Positions 30,011 through 43,799 of a stretch of DNA of 64,000 nt are shown here, piece by piece. Position numbers and translations under genes: made by a program. Position 1 is the stretch's first letter, and each line of letters opens with the position of its first letter. The notes beneath the pieces are model-generated. The model made no database searches, had not been told where the DNA came from, and saw only the letters and a list, made by a program, of their open reading frames with translations. Source of the stretch: Atherinomorus stipes (Eukaryota; Chordata; Actinopteri; Atheriniformes; Atherinidae); assembly GCA_023101725.1 (NCBI GenBank), contig JALJCO010013434.1, positions 868,001 through 932,000 of the forward strand, in the 5' to 3' direction.

Positions 30011-30908
30011 ACTTTGTCCTGACAGGACAAGTTAAAAAACATTTAGAACCATTTAAAATCTAAATTTATGAACATGGCACATAAAGTGATTAAAGAAATA
30101 CTTTTTCTCACAAAGAGTACTATTGTACTGTAATACCATTGTCCTCTACTTCACACTTCTAGGGCCAGTTATATTTCAATACCCAGGGTTGCCAGATAAA
30201 ACACAAACAAGATAAAGACAAGATCAGTTCTAAACATCCTAAATATAATTCAGTATCAAAAGTCTTCAAATGATTTTTTGTTTTTTAATCGCCTTTGTGA
30301 AATCACAGACACTATTGCAAAAATGGTGGCATAAATATGGCAGCTGCCGTGTATCTGGACCCCTGGCAAGTACTGTAGATATAAAAGACTCATTTCAAGA
30401 GAATAAAAACACAACAATCATTCTATAGACATGCTGCACTTTCATATTGGTTCAAAGGTTCAGTTATTGGGATCTACTACCACCAAGTGGTACAACTGGA
30501 AAATACAACCCTTTGAATAACCTCCCAATTTCTCACAAACCAGGAGTCAGCAGCTGAAGTTCTTGAGAGCCGTTGTCTTCACAGCATTGGATGTTTTTCT
30601 GTGTACATAAACTTGGTATGAATTAATGAGTCACTTAGCAAAACTCCACAAGCTGCTGGATCCATTCATTTTAAATCATTGTATAAAAACAGAGAAACAT
30701 CTAAAACTTGCAGGACTGTGGCTCTTGAGGAGTGGAGTTGCCGACCCCTGTCCCAAACTATTGCACTCTGCACAAAATAAAATATGACATGACTGCTCTA
30801 GCTGGAGTGTAACATGGTAAAACAAACAACTGGCTGAAACTGTGGAATTGGAAGAATTTTCCAATTTTAATCAGAAGAATTTCTGCATTCAGATGTTGGT
30901 AGATAACA
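30011..30908. other. Non-coding, no gene seen
   Basis: AT-rich, without recognisable coding or repeat features. Confidence 0.4.
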
Positions 30909-31192
30909 TACAGATGAAAAAGTTCCCCTTTCTGCCGACTGCCAGCCACTTACCAGCGACTTGTCTGCTAATTCAATCGCACAGAGAAACGCCTGTGTGC
31001 CCAGGGGAAGCGATTTCAGAGCATAAATGAATGCCCGGAAGAAGGACGTTTCCACATGGCAAGTTTGGATACTGTACGTGATGATATATTTGCGGGACAA
31101 ATCGCTCAGCCAGTGATAGTGCACTGTTAGTGCACTATTACTGCACCACTTCTGTCAGAAAAAGGCAGAACTCTTTCATGCCTGCATCTGTA
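30909..31192 (-). mobile_element. 290-bp TIR element, copy 1 (inverted)
   Basis: Ends 'tacagatgaaaaagttcccc' and the inverse 'catgcctgcatctgta'. The interior matches copies at 43800 and 47861 ('tagtgcactatta', 'tttgcgggacaa', 'gcgatttcagagcata'). The left end lacks eight bases of the inverted repeat. Confidence 0.85.
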
Positions 31193-33000
31193 ATTTACCC
31201 TCTGTTACATATCCTTCATACAACACTGAGAGACTTATAGCCAAACAAAAAGAGGTGGGGGAGATCATGACCATCTGAGGTGACCTTCTTTAAACTTTCA
31301 TGGTTTAATCTTAATGATCCCAAGTGATGTTGAAAAAGTATTAATAAATCTACATAAAAAAAAGTAGCTGAGGAGAAACTATGGAACATGTTGATAGAAG
31401 AACATCAAACTCACATTTATCTTGTCTATATGAACTTTTCTATCATCACGAGTCGACCATAAAGACAAATGTGCTAAATTGAGCTCATTTTTGGATTCAG
31501 AAACAAGTGGAAGAAGCCTAAAAGTTTTGCTAATGAGCCTGAAATGGAGCTGAAACGCTAATTGTGTGTGAAAAGGGCAATGTGCTGAGAACATATGAGG
31601 CCATAAAATAAGGAGGAATCCCATTACAGCCAAACTAAGATATCTCAACTGGAAAACAGTTTGCAAAAAGCTGGCACATTTTCAGCTGGAAAAGTTCAGA
31701 TGATTACCTGGGGTTAATGACCAATAGAGTCTATATGGGACATATGACAAAGATGCAGCTGAGTGATCTTTGAGCAATATAACTACTTCTTTCATTATTC
31801 ATTATACTCATGTGTTATGAAGCCATACGGAAAGCTAAAATAAAGCTCTACATAAAGTTCATATTCTTGAGCAATTGGGCCACAGAACGCAGTTTAAGGT
31901 TGAAGTACTGTATATTAAAAAACAAAACAAAAACAAAAACAATACATTGAATGGTCTTCAGTCTTCCATTGGGGACTTAACTCACAAGTTAAGTCTTTTT
32001 TTTTTTTAAATTTAGGTTCAGCTGACAGTTTTTTAGATGCTCACATTTCCTAAAAGCCCTTTTTAAGTAGCCCAATGTACAAGAATAATTACAGTAAGTA
32101 AAATTTTATCAGGAGACAGTTTTTGAGGCTTATTTGTGAAACTGAAATGTTTGAAACTGTGAATCATCTTTGCTAATATATGTTCTGCCATAAGTGGTTG
32201 GCCATAAAACACAGAAATCCCCAAATAGATTGTTTGATTATTCAACGGGTTTCTTAGTTAATGTCATTGGGTGTTGTTTTTTTTATTTATATAAAAACAT
32301 TAGCATACATGCACACGAGGTGTTTCACACACACGGGTGGTGTCAAGGGGCAACCCTGGTCTCTGATGCTGGAAAGCACAAACACCTTGGTTCTGGTGTC
32401 ACTCGCATCACACCCTCCCATCCCTACGTCCCACCCAAGGACTATCTAGCAGTGCCAGCTGAGCCCAATCTCTGCCTGCCAGCTGCTCCCCCCAGGCAGG
32501 CTGCAGCACCATGAGGCTGAGGTCACCATGACACCCTCTCATGTATTGCTAAAAATGGAATCAGCTGGTACCTGCTCTATGATGGCAATGTGGACACATG
32601 GCCTTTAAGTGTTTTAACAGCAGATATTTTGCATTGAATGACTAGCCAGAGTTAGTTTTCATATCATATATATATACTGTGTATATATAGATACATATAT
32701 ACTGTATATGCAGTGTATGTAGACCCATTCCTTATAAAAAGTCTTAGCTCCCCGCTGATGAACCTCAAAAAAACACCTCATTATGTTTTACTTAGTTCAC
32801 TTTTAGATGCTTACTAGAATCATGACTATGCTCTTTGATTTGATTCTCACTGAGCAGGTGACTATTACAGTTTGACAGTATTTACACTAATTAGTAGATC
32901 TGACCTTGGGTTTGACTCACCTTGGATGAGTTTTTGAAGTGGTCAGATTCCTTCAGATGTAATATGTCTGAACTCTTCAACCCAACAAGTCCTCCAGATA
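31193..33000. other. Non-coding, no gene seen
   Basis: AT-rich. A more GC-rich piece at 32330-32520 ('tgtcaaggggcaaccc', 'cagccagctgctcccccc'-like words) may be a fragment of a repeat. Alternating TA words at 32670-32720. Confidence 0.35.
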
Positions 33001-33531
33001 CACTACTCACAAAAAGTTAAGGATATTTTTTTTTTTGTATCGTGTCAGAATGAACCCCAAATGCACGCTAGTCTTTCCAGATTAACTTAATCAGACTTTC
33101 TCTAAACTTTTTAATGCAAATGTTCATTGTTCAATGTTCAAATATTTATTTCGCATCATGCTGTTCAACAAGAACGATGATTAAAAAAAAAAAAAAAAAA
33201 AAATACAAAAGAAGTGTCTACACCATGAATGGGCCTTGAAATGTTCTGGTTCAATGACATCTTGTTTCTTCTTCATCATCCTGTCCACATTTAGACATCA
33301 TCAGACCAAGCTGACGCAAACACATGACAAGTTATTAGGACATTGTCAATTTTATGTTGTGGGATACCCATGATTGTTGTCAAACTTTATTCAACAAATT
33401 GTTTGAGATGAAGGAATTACCACATCATAATTCCACTTAAATTTCCAACATTCATGATATGAGTGAATGAACTTTTTACATTTTCCTGAAATTGTAACCG
33501 AAAGAATATCCTTAGCTTTTTGTGAGTAGTG
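33001..33531. mobile_element. Non-autonomous Tc1/mariner-type element
   Basis: Perfect-size inverted ends: left 'cactactcacaaaaagtta' plus 'aggatatt', right its inverse (33504-33531) with one mismatch in about 27 bases. Interior of 475 bases without transposase. TA precedes the left end. Confidence 0.85.
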
Positions 33532-36500
33532 CATATTTGTCAAAACAATTACCCAATATGATGTTACAGTTTCAGAATCTATAACAGTAAGTTAAGACAT
33601 GCATGTGTTATTTTGTTTACTTCATGGCAATAGCTTTCCAGCACTCTAATAAAGAAAGACCTTTTTTAAAATTATAATTCTAAAAAAATGATTAAACAGT
33701 TACAGTGTTAATAAGAAAATGACCTCTTGACATAGCCGGTAAATAATTATGTTATTTGAGGAAAATGATGTCCAAATTAATAACAGCATGGTTGCTCTTA
33801 TTATCTGTAGATTATAATGATGTAAATGGCTAACAAATATTCATTTTTATAATTCTTAAAGAGTTTTTTTTTTTTTTTAGCTAATATTATTTTCCCGCAT
33901 ACACATACACTAAGTGGGCACATTAGACCAAGCAATTTCACTTTAACCACATCACAAACATTAAGGAAATTCTTATGATAACCTCACGCTCTGAATATCT
34001 CTGGTCGACAGGAATGCATGTATATTACAAAAAATCCATCCATTAGAGCCTTCTGTTCTGGTTATTTGGAGTTTTCCTCATAAATGCTTGTCTAAAACAT
34101 GGACACAATACAAAGGCTATCAAAGATCCTAGTCTTTTTTGTCATTTTGCAGTAAGAAAGACAACATACATGAATCCAACAGATGGAAATCAAGAAATCT
34201 CTGAAGGTTTAAAGGTGTTCAACTGTGTGGCACAAGCAGGATACCCCCCATCTGTCCAGTCAAACGTCTCCAAAAAATTCAATCATGCAATAATTGATGG
34301 GCTGCTAAAATTGCCTTTCTGGTCCTGATTTTTTATGTGACAATGGCAGAAATATTTTGTAAAAGAGTTTGTGTGTGTCTAAAGAAAAATCTGCATGAAC
34401 TAAATAAATCAACATGTCACAGATAACTGAACAGATGGAAAAAAATGAGGCAGGAAAAGTTGCTGCCCCTTTAACAGATGATGAAAATGTACAGTATGTA
34501 CAGTATTATACTGTGTGATGCAACAGCTTATAAACAATTAGGGCAGCACAATGCTTTAGTAGGAATTATATACACTGCAGCATATACAGTACTGTATATT
34601 TGCCTGAATCTATGAAGCTCAGAAACAAAAGGAAGTGAAAAATGGTCAAAGCCCCAAGCTGATGTGAAGATGAATCTTGCACATTACTTTGAATAGTGAT
34701 GCCAACGACCCAGCTGCCAAAACAAGAAGGAGTAATGGCTTCAAATAATGACTTGTCAGAGTAAGTATGAAGAAATGAGACAGAAATAGCTCTGCTTAAA
34801 TAAGTTTTAAAAAAAGAAAGACGTGGCTATTTTTACTGTGTCCTCTTCTCTTTCATCTAATTTTAGTTAAATAATAGCTCTTTCAGCCTGCCCGGGCTCT
34901 GCTCTCATCCATCTGCAAAAAGATGTCGCAAGCATAACATAAAAGGCTAATATTGAGCATTTTTTTGCACCTGGATATAAACGCAGATCACACACACACG
35001 ATTCACAGTTTTCAATGACGCACTGATTTAGGTCTTTAGATTGGTGAGAAGCTTTAGACAGTGTTGTGACCTCTTGGTTTCAGGCGTCACTCTAAAACAC
35101 AACAGAGTTAATGGTGTCATTGGCTTAATGAGAGTTTTCACCTTGTCCCTCAGTGGACAGACACATCAGCTCAGCTTTCGGCACACAGGAGAACACTTCT
35201 GCCATTCAGCTTCAACTTTTATGGGCAAGGCATTTGGATCTTAATTGGACAAATGCAATTAGAGCTATTCACTCTGTCCTACTCAAGCACCCCACAGGAT
35301 TGCAACGTGGGCTGAAAACTGATGAGGATTAAGTGTTAAATCACAGAAAAAGAAAAAAAAAAAAAAACGATGAAAATTGCTGTTTTCAGCTTGACCTACA
35401 AATATTCTTCATCCAGTTATTGGATTTCATACTATACAGAGCTACACAACATCAGTGTACTTTGTGCTACACTCAAAATGAAAGAACCTCTGTGTCACAG
35501 CAAAAAAAAAAAAAAAAAGAAAAAAAAAGAAAAAAATGTAAAAAGATGTAAAAAAAAGAATATTATCATTATTCTAAAGGATGTCTGGACCTTTATTTAT
35601 TATTCTATTATTGTTTCTATTATTAGTGAATGGATTACTTTAGTTAAACATGTTATGTTACTGATATGACTTTGACTGGAGTTAGTGGAGAGCAAACAAG
35701 AAATATTTCAATACAGCTGCTGCAAATTTACTGTAAATGAATGATAAAAAGCAAACAAGTAATTATAGTTTTATTTATGACCAATGATTTTGACTCATAC
35801 ACTGTATGGCTCATAAATAACATAATTACTTGCTGTATAATTAATGATGGCTTAAATTCATATCTTAGTGAGGAGAGTCACTGATGTAATGCATTCCCTA
35901 GTCCCTAATGCTGACCATAACCATCCCAACTGATTGCCTAAATGTAAACATGGCCTCAATCCCAAATAAAACATAATTCTAATCTTAACTCTAAAACCAA
36001 ATCTTGACCCACAAAAAAAGGGTCTTTCTTATAGGACTGGACAAAATGTCCTAACTTTTCAATTTTGACCTCACTTTGTTGGTTAAAAACATAAAATGGT
36101 CCTCATAATGTAGCAATTACAGGAACACATACACACATGCGCACGCATGCACGCACACACTAACTTGTTTATGAGGTTATATCAGCTGACCATCACGTTT
36201 ATATAAACAATTATTACATACATACAACAGTCTTGGATAAAGTGTAATTACCTTTGCATTTTTTGTATTGTGCTGTGACACAATGAGAGAAAAAAGTTGC
36301 TGAGATGCTTCAATGATTAACACACACTCTATTTGTCCCCATTCAAATAGCTCACACATAAACTAAGATATTTTTAGAAGAGTATCACCATTCTGTCAAA
36401 TTAGACTCAAACACCAACAGACAGCCACAGACATCTTTCACACAACACACACACACACAGACAAATACACTGTGGACATTGTCCTACACTGGCCAAGAGA

Positions 36501-37020
36501 GACAATTAGGTTTTTGTTAATTTATTTATTAATTTATTTTTTATCTCACAGATGATTTTTCCTTAAAATGCCAGTGTGTATTTTGTATTCAGGGATCACC
36601 ATAGCCTCAGTGTATTACTACTATAGTATTACTATACACATACAGAGTAAAGTGCAAAACACATCCAGTAAAGTAAGAATTTAATCTAATCCAGTTTATT
36701 TATTTGTTTTGACATGAACTGATTAAGACTTGATACATGTTTACATGGAAGCACTCATATGCTGCATCAAGTCTTAAAGGAAATTTTGGTTTGATTTAAA
36801 TGGAGTTTGTGAAGTACTTAGAAGTCATTACTGCTCAGAAAAAGTTCAGTGTATTCTGATGTTAGAAAAGTGGAAGTTTTTATGACAGGTGAGGTTCTTG
36901 GATGCTTTTTTTTTTTTTCTTTTACACAGACCCTGAAATTTAACATCAAGACGGCATCTTTTAAATCAAACTTCATAATCAAACTCTAAAAATCATATCA
37001 GTTTATTTATACTCATGCTA
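33532..37020. other. Long AT-rich non-coding stretch
   Basis: No gene recognised. Homopolymer A runs at 35347-35366 and 35500-35560 and a T run at 33867-33879. Small ORFs in A-rich stretches (35333-35669) are Lys-rich artefacts. Confidence 0.4.
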
Positions 37021-37027
37021 GTGACAA

Positions 37028-37500
37028 TGTCAAATTTATTTATGTGGCACATTTATATGGCAAAGGCCTCCAAAGGGCTTTGCACACAAAATACCAATCA
37101 CAAATAAATAAATAAATAGAACACAGTTACATAAAGCACAGTTACAATAAATAATAGAAATAACATAAAACTCCAATAGGCTGGCTGTACTCAGCCAAAG
37201 GCCAGCCTAAAAAAGTACGTCCTCCTGTAGGCAATGATTTAAAAGTGGACAGATTGTCCGCTGACCACAAACGCCTTCCACAGAGTGGGGGGCTGCAACT
37301 GAAAAGGCTCAGTCCCCTTTAGTTTTTAAGTTAGATCAAGGAACCTCCAAGACCATCAGATTGGCAAACGAAGTGCTCTGGAGGGCCAATGCAATACAAT
37401 ACGATCAGACAAGTAATCTGGAGCTAGTCAGACACTGAAAAACAAATAGAAGAGTTTTTAAATCAATCCTGTACTTGACTGGAAGCCAGTCGAGGGAAGA
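37028..37500 (-). mobile_element. LINE-derived interspersed repeat
   Basis: 'tttatttatgtggcaca' tail at left, then 'caaagggctttgcacac', 'ttccacagagtggggggctg' and 'aaaaggctcagtcccc', typical of a common fish repeat family like that at 25206. Confidence 0.5.
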
Positions 37501-37759
37501 AAGCACCTAAGTTCATGTTTCTTTACAACTCTGCACAATTCTAAATAACTCCATAACTCTCAGTGTTATGAACTGTATTGCTCCCACCAAGGTGAAGGTT
37601 ATCTCTAGAAGGAAAAAGTCTCCATGGAGAAATTCCACACTGGTAAAAACTGAAAAGAGTGTCGGAAAGCTGAGCACCGATGGATAAATGGAAAACTACA
37701 GGTTCACCATGATGTCTATAGAGGGAAACTTCAGGGAAACTTTATTGTACCAAGGCCTG

Positions 37760-38080
37760 CAATGATTTTGTGAAATTCTTCACAGACAAAATCCAAAATA
37801 GTAGGCAAGCAGTTGATTCCTCAACAGCAGGTTCAGGTCGTGTCTAAACACCGTGACCCAGTTTTATCCCATAAACAGCAAAGATCTGAAGGACATCTTA
37901 CATCAACTGAGCTCCTCCTCTTGCTGTCTGGACTGCCTGCCTACTGGTTTGAGTCAGATCTGCTACAGATTGTGAACTTATCTTTAATGACAGGTGTTTC
38001 CCAGAGCCACTGAAAAAAGCTGCAATTAAATCTCTGCTAAAAGGGGACGATCTACACGAGACACAAATGAACAACTAGAG
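37760..38080 (+). mobile_element. L2/CR1-type LINE fragment (pre-RT region)
   Basis: Plus-strand pieces read NDFVKFFTDKI (about 37770), LLQIVNLSL (37960-37990) and 'PEPLKKAAIKSLLK' (38000-38040), the order found upstream of the reverse-transcriptase motifs in L2-type LINEs. Frames are broken. Confidence 0.65.
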
Positions 38081-39200
38081 GCTGATATCCAATCAAAGAG
38101 AAAAATAGCAAGTCCTGGCTCAGGCATAGTTGGCTTTGTGACAGAAATATGGGGGATGCCTTAGCTCTCTCCCCCTTGGAGACTGGATGAAGATAACTTT
38201 CCCTGAGGCCTCAGTACTGGAGGTGGATCATACAGTAGCAGTCTACCTATAGGAGACTAGCTGGGAGGCATTGCGCCCCCTCGGAGACTGCTGGTTCTGG
38301 CTTTAAAGGTGCTGGCCAGGAAGCAGGTGTCCTGGATCTTGAAAGAAGGGGTTGCTGCAGTACAACAAGTAGGTGGAGGTATTTCAGTAGTAAAAATGCT
38401 AAAACAGACGGTTTATTGGTTATGTCACACTGACTACTTCTTTTTTAAATGATATGAAAAATTCCCATTTTAGTGCAGCAATGGTAACTAAAACACTCAT
38501 TAAAATAACAATTTACTGTGACCAACATAATTTATCTCCTGTCTGCTATCTTTAAACACACTCATCCTCGCAGACCTCCCTTCCTCCAAACTCTAACATC
38601 TTACTGACATTCGGTTAACCCAGGAGGAGTCATTTTGGTACACATGCCAGCGCTGTCGCCCCAGTGAGGGGCTTGTGTGTTGTGTCAGGGGAGCTCCCTG
38701 AAGTAACCTCACCATGGGCCACCGTGAGCATTAAGTAGCAATATAAATGGAAATTAGACATTACGGTGAGGAGAAAATGGAGAGCATGGAAACAATATAT
38801 GTGTTAGATAAGTAACAATGATAAGATGGCATAGAAATTACTTGCTTGTTGTAAATGCCTCATTTGTTTCTTGATTTGTGTGTCTATTGTTAAAATCTAT
38901 TAAATGATCCTGAGTTAAACGCTAAGAACAACCGCACAGTCCTGCCCAAGGAGAATTATTACTTATGGATACCTGGCAATAACAATAATGATTAGCTAGA
39001 TGGTTCACTTTTTAATTTAATATTTAAATACTGGAAACGGCTTCTTTTAAATCTTTTAAATAACCGTAAACAAAGCCAGCACATTTGAACTTCTTACAAT
39101 CCAAATGCTTCTTTAATCCTAAAACACTCTTCATGGAAAAGTGTTTTCACTGACTCTGAGAACTTCAAACAGTTAGCCAAATGCATATTTGACACATGTA
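38081..39200. other. Non-coding, no gene seen
   Basis: Some moderately GC-rich sequence at 38140-38370 and 38630-38720 without recognisable coding capacity. Confidence 0.35.
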
Positions 39201-39204
39201 TGGT

Positions 39205-39371
39205 CAATTCAGTTCAATTCAAAGTTTATTTGTATAACGCATTTAGAACAACCTCTGTTGTCGAAAGTGTTTCACAACATCATCACAACAACACCACATA
39301 TTAAGATTTACAGTAAAATGAATCTAAAAAAAGAACATGTGATGAATAAAATAGTTAAAGCAATAAAAAGG

Positions 39372-39406
<35 letters not shown>

Positions 39407-39600
39407 TAGGTAATTTATTTGAGACATGTAATAACCAAAGATGATCATACATTAATGAACTAACAATGATGAAAACATTAGAAAAAGTTAACAAAATAAA
39501 CCAACTTACACATAGTTTTAATAAACACACCGAAAGGGAGTGGGAAGAAGTATAAACTTATAATATCCCACCCCTTTTTATCCAATCAATATCATTCAGT
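39205..39600 (-). mobile_element. Two LINE 3' tails around a (TA)n tract
   Basis: 39205-39375 begins 'caattcagttcaattc' then 'tttatttgtataacgc', the tail family seen at 25206. (TA)n follows at 39376-39404. Bases 39405-39600 contain 'gagtgggaagaagtataaac' and 'tatcccacccctttt', the 3' UTR signature of another fish LINE on the minus strand. Confidence 0.55.
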
Positions 39601-39688
39601 CACTTAGCTTCCAATTAATGTCATAACTTTAGTAGTAATATGTTAACAACAGCAGTTATTATAACATTAATAACAATTACAATGACAT

Positions 39689-39692
<4 letters not shown>

Positions 39693-39725
<33 letters not shown>
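39693..39725. repeat. (TA)n microsatellite
   Basis: Uninterrupted AT dinucleotides. Confidence 0.9.
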
Positions 39726-39729
<4 letters not shown>

Positions 39730-39731
<2 letters not shown>

Positions 39732-41389
39732 TCTTAAAATAGTATGTAAAAGAATAAAATGAGAAGATCTAACCCAAAAAGATATTCTCTGAGTTCATTT
39801 CTAGCTGCTGAAAGCCAGAAGGGATGGTGGCCCAAAAGTGTCCCAGCAATACAAAAGCAACATATACAAAAACACAACATGACAAAATTATCCACAACGA
39901 AACACAATACTGTATGTCACAACACGATAAACATTATTTACCATCAGTGTTTGAATTTTTTTCCAAAAATGTCTGAATTAAAAGGAAAATTGCTCCCCAA
40001 TGTGGCTTTCTGTGTTGTGACTAATTGTGTTATGTTGTGGTTTTGTATTCGTGTTGTGGCTGTTGTATTTCTGTACCTCTTCTGGGCCACTTTACAGATC
40101 AGCTAATGAACAAGCACACAACAATTTGCTGCCGATAGGGTGTCGACAGGGTGTCGGCTTTTTCACATATTAAAGCCAGCAAACAGACAGAAAAAGGCCT
40201 AGAAGAGAAGGTAAACTTTTGAAGACTATTTAAGTTCATTAATCAGAGTATTAGAGCTATAATACCATATTTAGATATGTGTGAATTTTTGTCTGTGTTT
40301 TCTGAAACTGGAGGCCTGTGACTAACACCTCAGCCCACATGGTTTTGCATGTGCCTTCGGGGCTTTCAGGCGGCGACCACTGTGAGACTCAGCAGGAAAC
40401 TGAAAAACCTGTAGCCATCATCTGTTCAGACAGCAGTGGCAAATGACTGTGTGATTTCATAAAAGCCAAATCCACCCTCTTTCTTGTCAACCTCGTGGCA
40501 TGATTGCTGCCGGGCAGTCGCAGCAATCACTGACAGTCTGCAAATACAGTACCAAGCTTTCATGTTGGCATTTTACCACTGTTAACGGACATTTAACACT
40601 AACAATAAAGTTCAGTGACCTTTATATATCTACCTTTATTTACATGTTTGATGTTTATTATTTATATTCAACTTGTTTTTGAAGGTGAAGTTTAAAAAAA
40701 TTTTGTAAATCAGATTCAGCCATCCATGTGTACATCTTTATGAAACTACTACAGTAAATGTGCTGTGATACAAGATCGGTTTCAGTAGTACTGAATCATT
40801 TTTAAAATCAGTCTTTTAAGCTGTAGAAACTATGAGTCATAAAAATAAAAGATCCTCTACAGCTTTTATAATAACGGATTAGATTTATATTGCCCTTTTT
40901 TAAGGCACTCACATTTTTCATTCACTCCTTATTCATACTTGGTGATGGTAAGCTACGCATGTAGCCACAGCTGCCCTGGGGCAAACTGACGGAAGTGTGG
41001 CAGCCATTTTGAGCCTACGGCCCCTCCGACCATCACCAGAACATCCACATAGTGAATATTCATTTACTGCTGACCTGTCAAGGTTGTAACTTTTCTCTCA
41101 TGCAGTGAGAGCTTGGAAATGTTGAAGCCCTTGTTGACCTTGCACAGCATTAGCAGGATGCTGGATGGATGGATGGATGTTTGCTGTTGTTTGCACCAGG
41201 AGGAGAGCTTGACTCAGAGGCCAGCCACTGGGGACTGAGACCTGCAGGTTAGAACAGCCTGCTTTCTCACAGCTCTCAAACATCACAGAACAATTTCACA
41301 TCTTTGCTCAAATGCCCTGCTGCATTTAATTTCATGTTTGTTTACCAGTCTGGAGCTAGACAACTCCTCTTCCTTGACAGAAATGGACG

Positions 41390-41390
<1 letters not shown>
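39730..41390. other. Non-coding, no gene seen
   Basis: The ORF at 39759-40106 starts in repeat-like sequence and has no known domain. A short GGATGGAT tract is at 41160-41178. Confidence 0.35.

Positions 41391-41392
<2 letters not shown>

Positions 41393-41441
<49 letters not shown>
41393..41441. repeat. (TA)n microsatellite
   Basis: About 24 AT units. Confidence 0.9.
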
Positions 41442-41445
<4 letters not shown>

Positions 41446-42261
41446 TAGTATCTTTTTGTGTTGGCAATTCACAAACTTGAGTCATGCAAACTGCTGCTTA
41501 GAATATTGCACAAAAGTAGTAATCACTGCAAGAAAAGAGAGCAGAGCAAGAAAAAAAAGGAAAAAAAAACGTGCACAAACTGATAGGGATTTTGATATAA
41601 ATAAAGAAGTTAGAGAAAACTAGATAACAATGTCTTAAAGGTTTTGTAACAACTTGTAGAATAATCTGCAGATTAAAATGCACAGCAATCTCAAATAAAA
41701 CTCTGTTGTGTTGTATATTGGGTGTTGTAGTGACTGACAAATTAACATAATCTCATGTTGCAGGTACACTAAATGAACAGGTCCTTAAACTGAGACTTTT
41801 CTATCAGTCATTTGTCTTTCCTCTTACATGTGATTCATAAATTTATCATGTAGTACCGCCGGTACACAGAACATCAGGAGGAAACGCCTCCTGTGTTTCC
41901 ACACAGGAGCAGACGTCACTGTCCACTATACTGTATCATTTAATAAGTCAAAGTATGTTGTTGCAAATCCTGTTCATTACAACAAATATGTTATCACGAA
42001 TAAAATAGTTTCTTATTACTTGTGAATAATAAGGATTCTGTTGAAAGTGCGCAAAGAGGGGTCCAACATAGAATTTCCTTAATTGCCACCACTTAGATGT
42101 TCATAAACAAGGCAGCTGCAGCACAGTGAGGAAGGAAAAATGGACAAAGATTCCAACATATTCGTAACACATCACTATAGACCTCCACTGTTGCTCATGC
42201 TGTAGTTGATGCTCCTCATTTTGTTCCCTTAGAAGTAGCCACCTGCTCTTTCTCAACATTA
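41442..42261. other. Non-coding, no gene seen
   Basis: AT-rich. An inverted pair 'aggaggaaacgcctcctgtg...cacaggag' near 41876-41910 is the only structure noticed. Confidence 0.35.
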
Positions 42262-42317
42262 TGTGACAGTGTGGGGTCCTGTCACTATGCCTCCCATTGA
42301 TCATGTGCCCTGGGCAT
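42262..42317 (+). mobile_element. TG...CA tRNA-like element, partial copy
   Basis: 'tgtgacag...ggtcctgtcactatgcctc' and 'tgatcatgtgccctgg' match the first third of the family in tRNA-sense orientation. The tRNA-like part is missing. Confidence 0.7.
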
Positions 42318-42393
42318 CTTGTAAAATACATCTTTCATATAAGTAAATCCATATCAGCAGAAAGGAAAGGGGCTGGGTGGAACAGCTAGAAAT

Positions 42394-42459
42394 CAGTCAA
42401 AAGTTTGGACTCACTTCCCCTTACAATCAGATTGGAAAAAGTGTCCAAACTTTTGACTG
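42394..42459. mobile_element. Minimal mariner-type MITE (hairpin)
   Basis: 'cagtcaaaagtttggac' (42394-42410) and its inverse (42443-42459) are separated by about 32 bases. The end sequence is a common fish Tc1/mariner terminus. Confidence 0.8.
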
Positions 42460-42739
42460 GTACTGTAAATGTGTTGAAAAACATCATACAGAAAACACAT
42501 TTTTACAAGATTCACTGACCGACAGAAACATTTTTACAGGCTGCCAAAGTTACATGTAAACAACACATACTGTAAGAAGGAAACATGTTTATTTCCTGGT
42601 TGTGTTTGGGATGTAACATCACAGTGTTAGAATATGATCATGTGAGGGTTGAAATACTTTATCTTTACAATGTAATTGTCACACCATTTTTATCCTTTAC
42701 ATGCTGTTGCTCTTATGACCACTAGCAATTGCATGTCCC

Positions 42740-42940
42740 ATCCATCCATTTTTCACCTACCCATTGGTTATTCCAGTGCAAGGTCGAAGGAGGTTATAGC
42801 CAGTCCCAGTGGTGAGCAGCGGGGCTCACCCTGGACAGGTCACCAGTCCATCACAGAGCCAACCCAAGGACAAACAACAACTCTTGCTCATCCTCAATCC
42901 TAGGATACAGAGTCACCAATAACATAACATGTTTTTTTCA

Positions 42941-42971
<31 letters not shown>

Positions 42972-43110
42972 GCGTGTGTGTGTGTATTCAGTATCTGGAG
43001 ACACACTGGCACAGGGATTACATGCAAATTCCACATTGAAAGACCATAGCTAAGTTTTGAAACTATACAGCCTCAGCTGTGGCTGGAGGATTCATTGCTA
43101 ACCACCACAC
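42740..43110. repeat. Common fish interspersed repeat with internal (TG)n
   Basis: 'ggacaggtcaccagtccatc', 'gcaaattccacattgaaaga' and 'ctaaccaccacaccagc' match 49655-49950. A (TG)n/(CG) tract at 42942-42984 interrupts it. Confidence 0.7.
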
Positions 43111-43799
43111 CAGCATTCTTTCTTGGTGCATTAAAATTTGTATCAGTTTAAAAACACAACAACAATAACAACAAAACACCTCTTTTAGCAGTTTTCCGAG
43201 TGACACGCCCCTATCAGCGGCTAAACTAGCATCCATCTTGCATTGTACTTGTACTATAAGCTCACTCCAGCCAGTAAATGACAGTCTTATCTTGACTCTT
43301 GTTCTGTCTCTTCCTCTCTTTCTTTTCCTCTCTCCCTCTGGTAATGTTCCCTTGCGTTTCTTTGCCTATTCCGACATGATGCACGTTCAAAACAGCCGTT
43401 GTGTTCATATCTGTTTGCTAGAAAGTGACACAGTGCGCAATCAATAGTCGGCCCGGCCCCGTCCCGAATACTAAACTTACATACTGCAGTTTCTGAGCCA
43501 CGGTACGCATCTGGGCAGTGACGGTTTGAAAATGCACATAATGAATGTTGGTGTGCCATCAAAATGAGTCAGAAACCCAGATTTTTAAGGTCCAAAAGTT
43601 ATGTTGTGTCTTTAAATGTACTTGTGTTGAGATCTGCACCATTCATCTTTCATTCATTTGTTATTTTAACTATTTTCATGAAACTTTGAAAAAGAATAAT
43701 ATATCTACTGTAGCAGCAAATAAGGGAAAAAAAAAGGAGAGAGAAAAAAAAAGGACTGAGGTTACAGCCACATGCCGTTGTAGATATATCAACATGCTG
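43111..43799. other. Non-coding, no gene seen
   Basis: Pyrimidine-rich at 43310-43345, A/G-rich at 43720-43755. No domain in the ORFs. Confidence 0.35.

Noticed and set aside
29442..30022. ORFs on both strands in the GT-rich island
   Set aside because: Compositional; overlapping frames on opposite strands with no domain.
39759..40106. 115-codon plus-strand ORF
   Set aside because: Starts next to TA repeats, low-complexity Asn/His/Thr composition, no domain.
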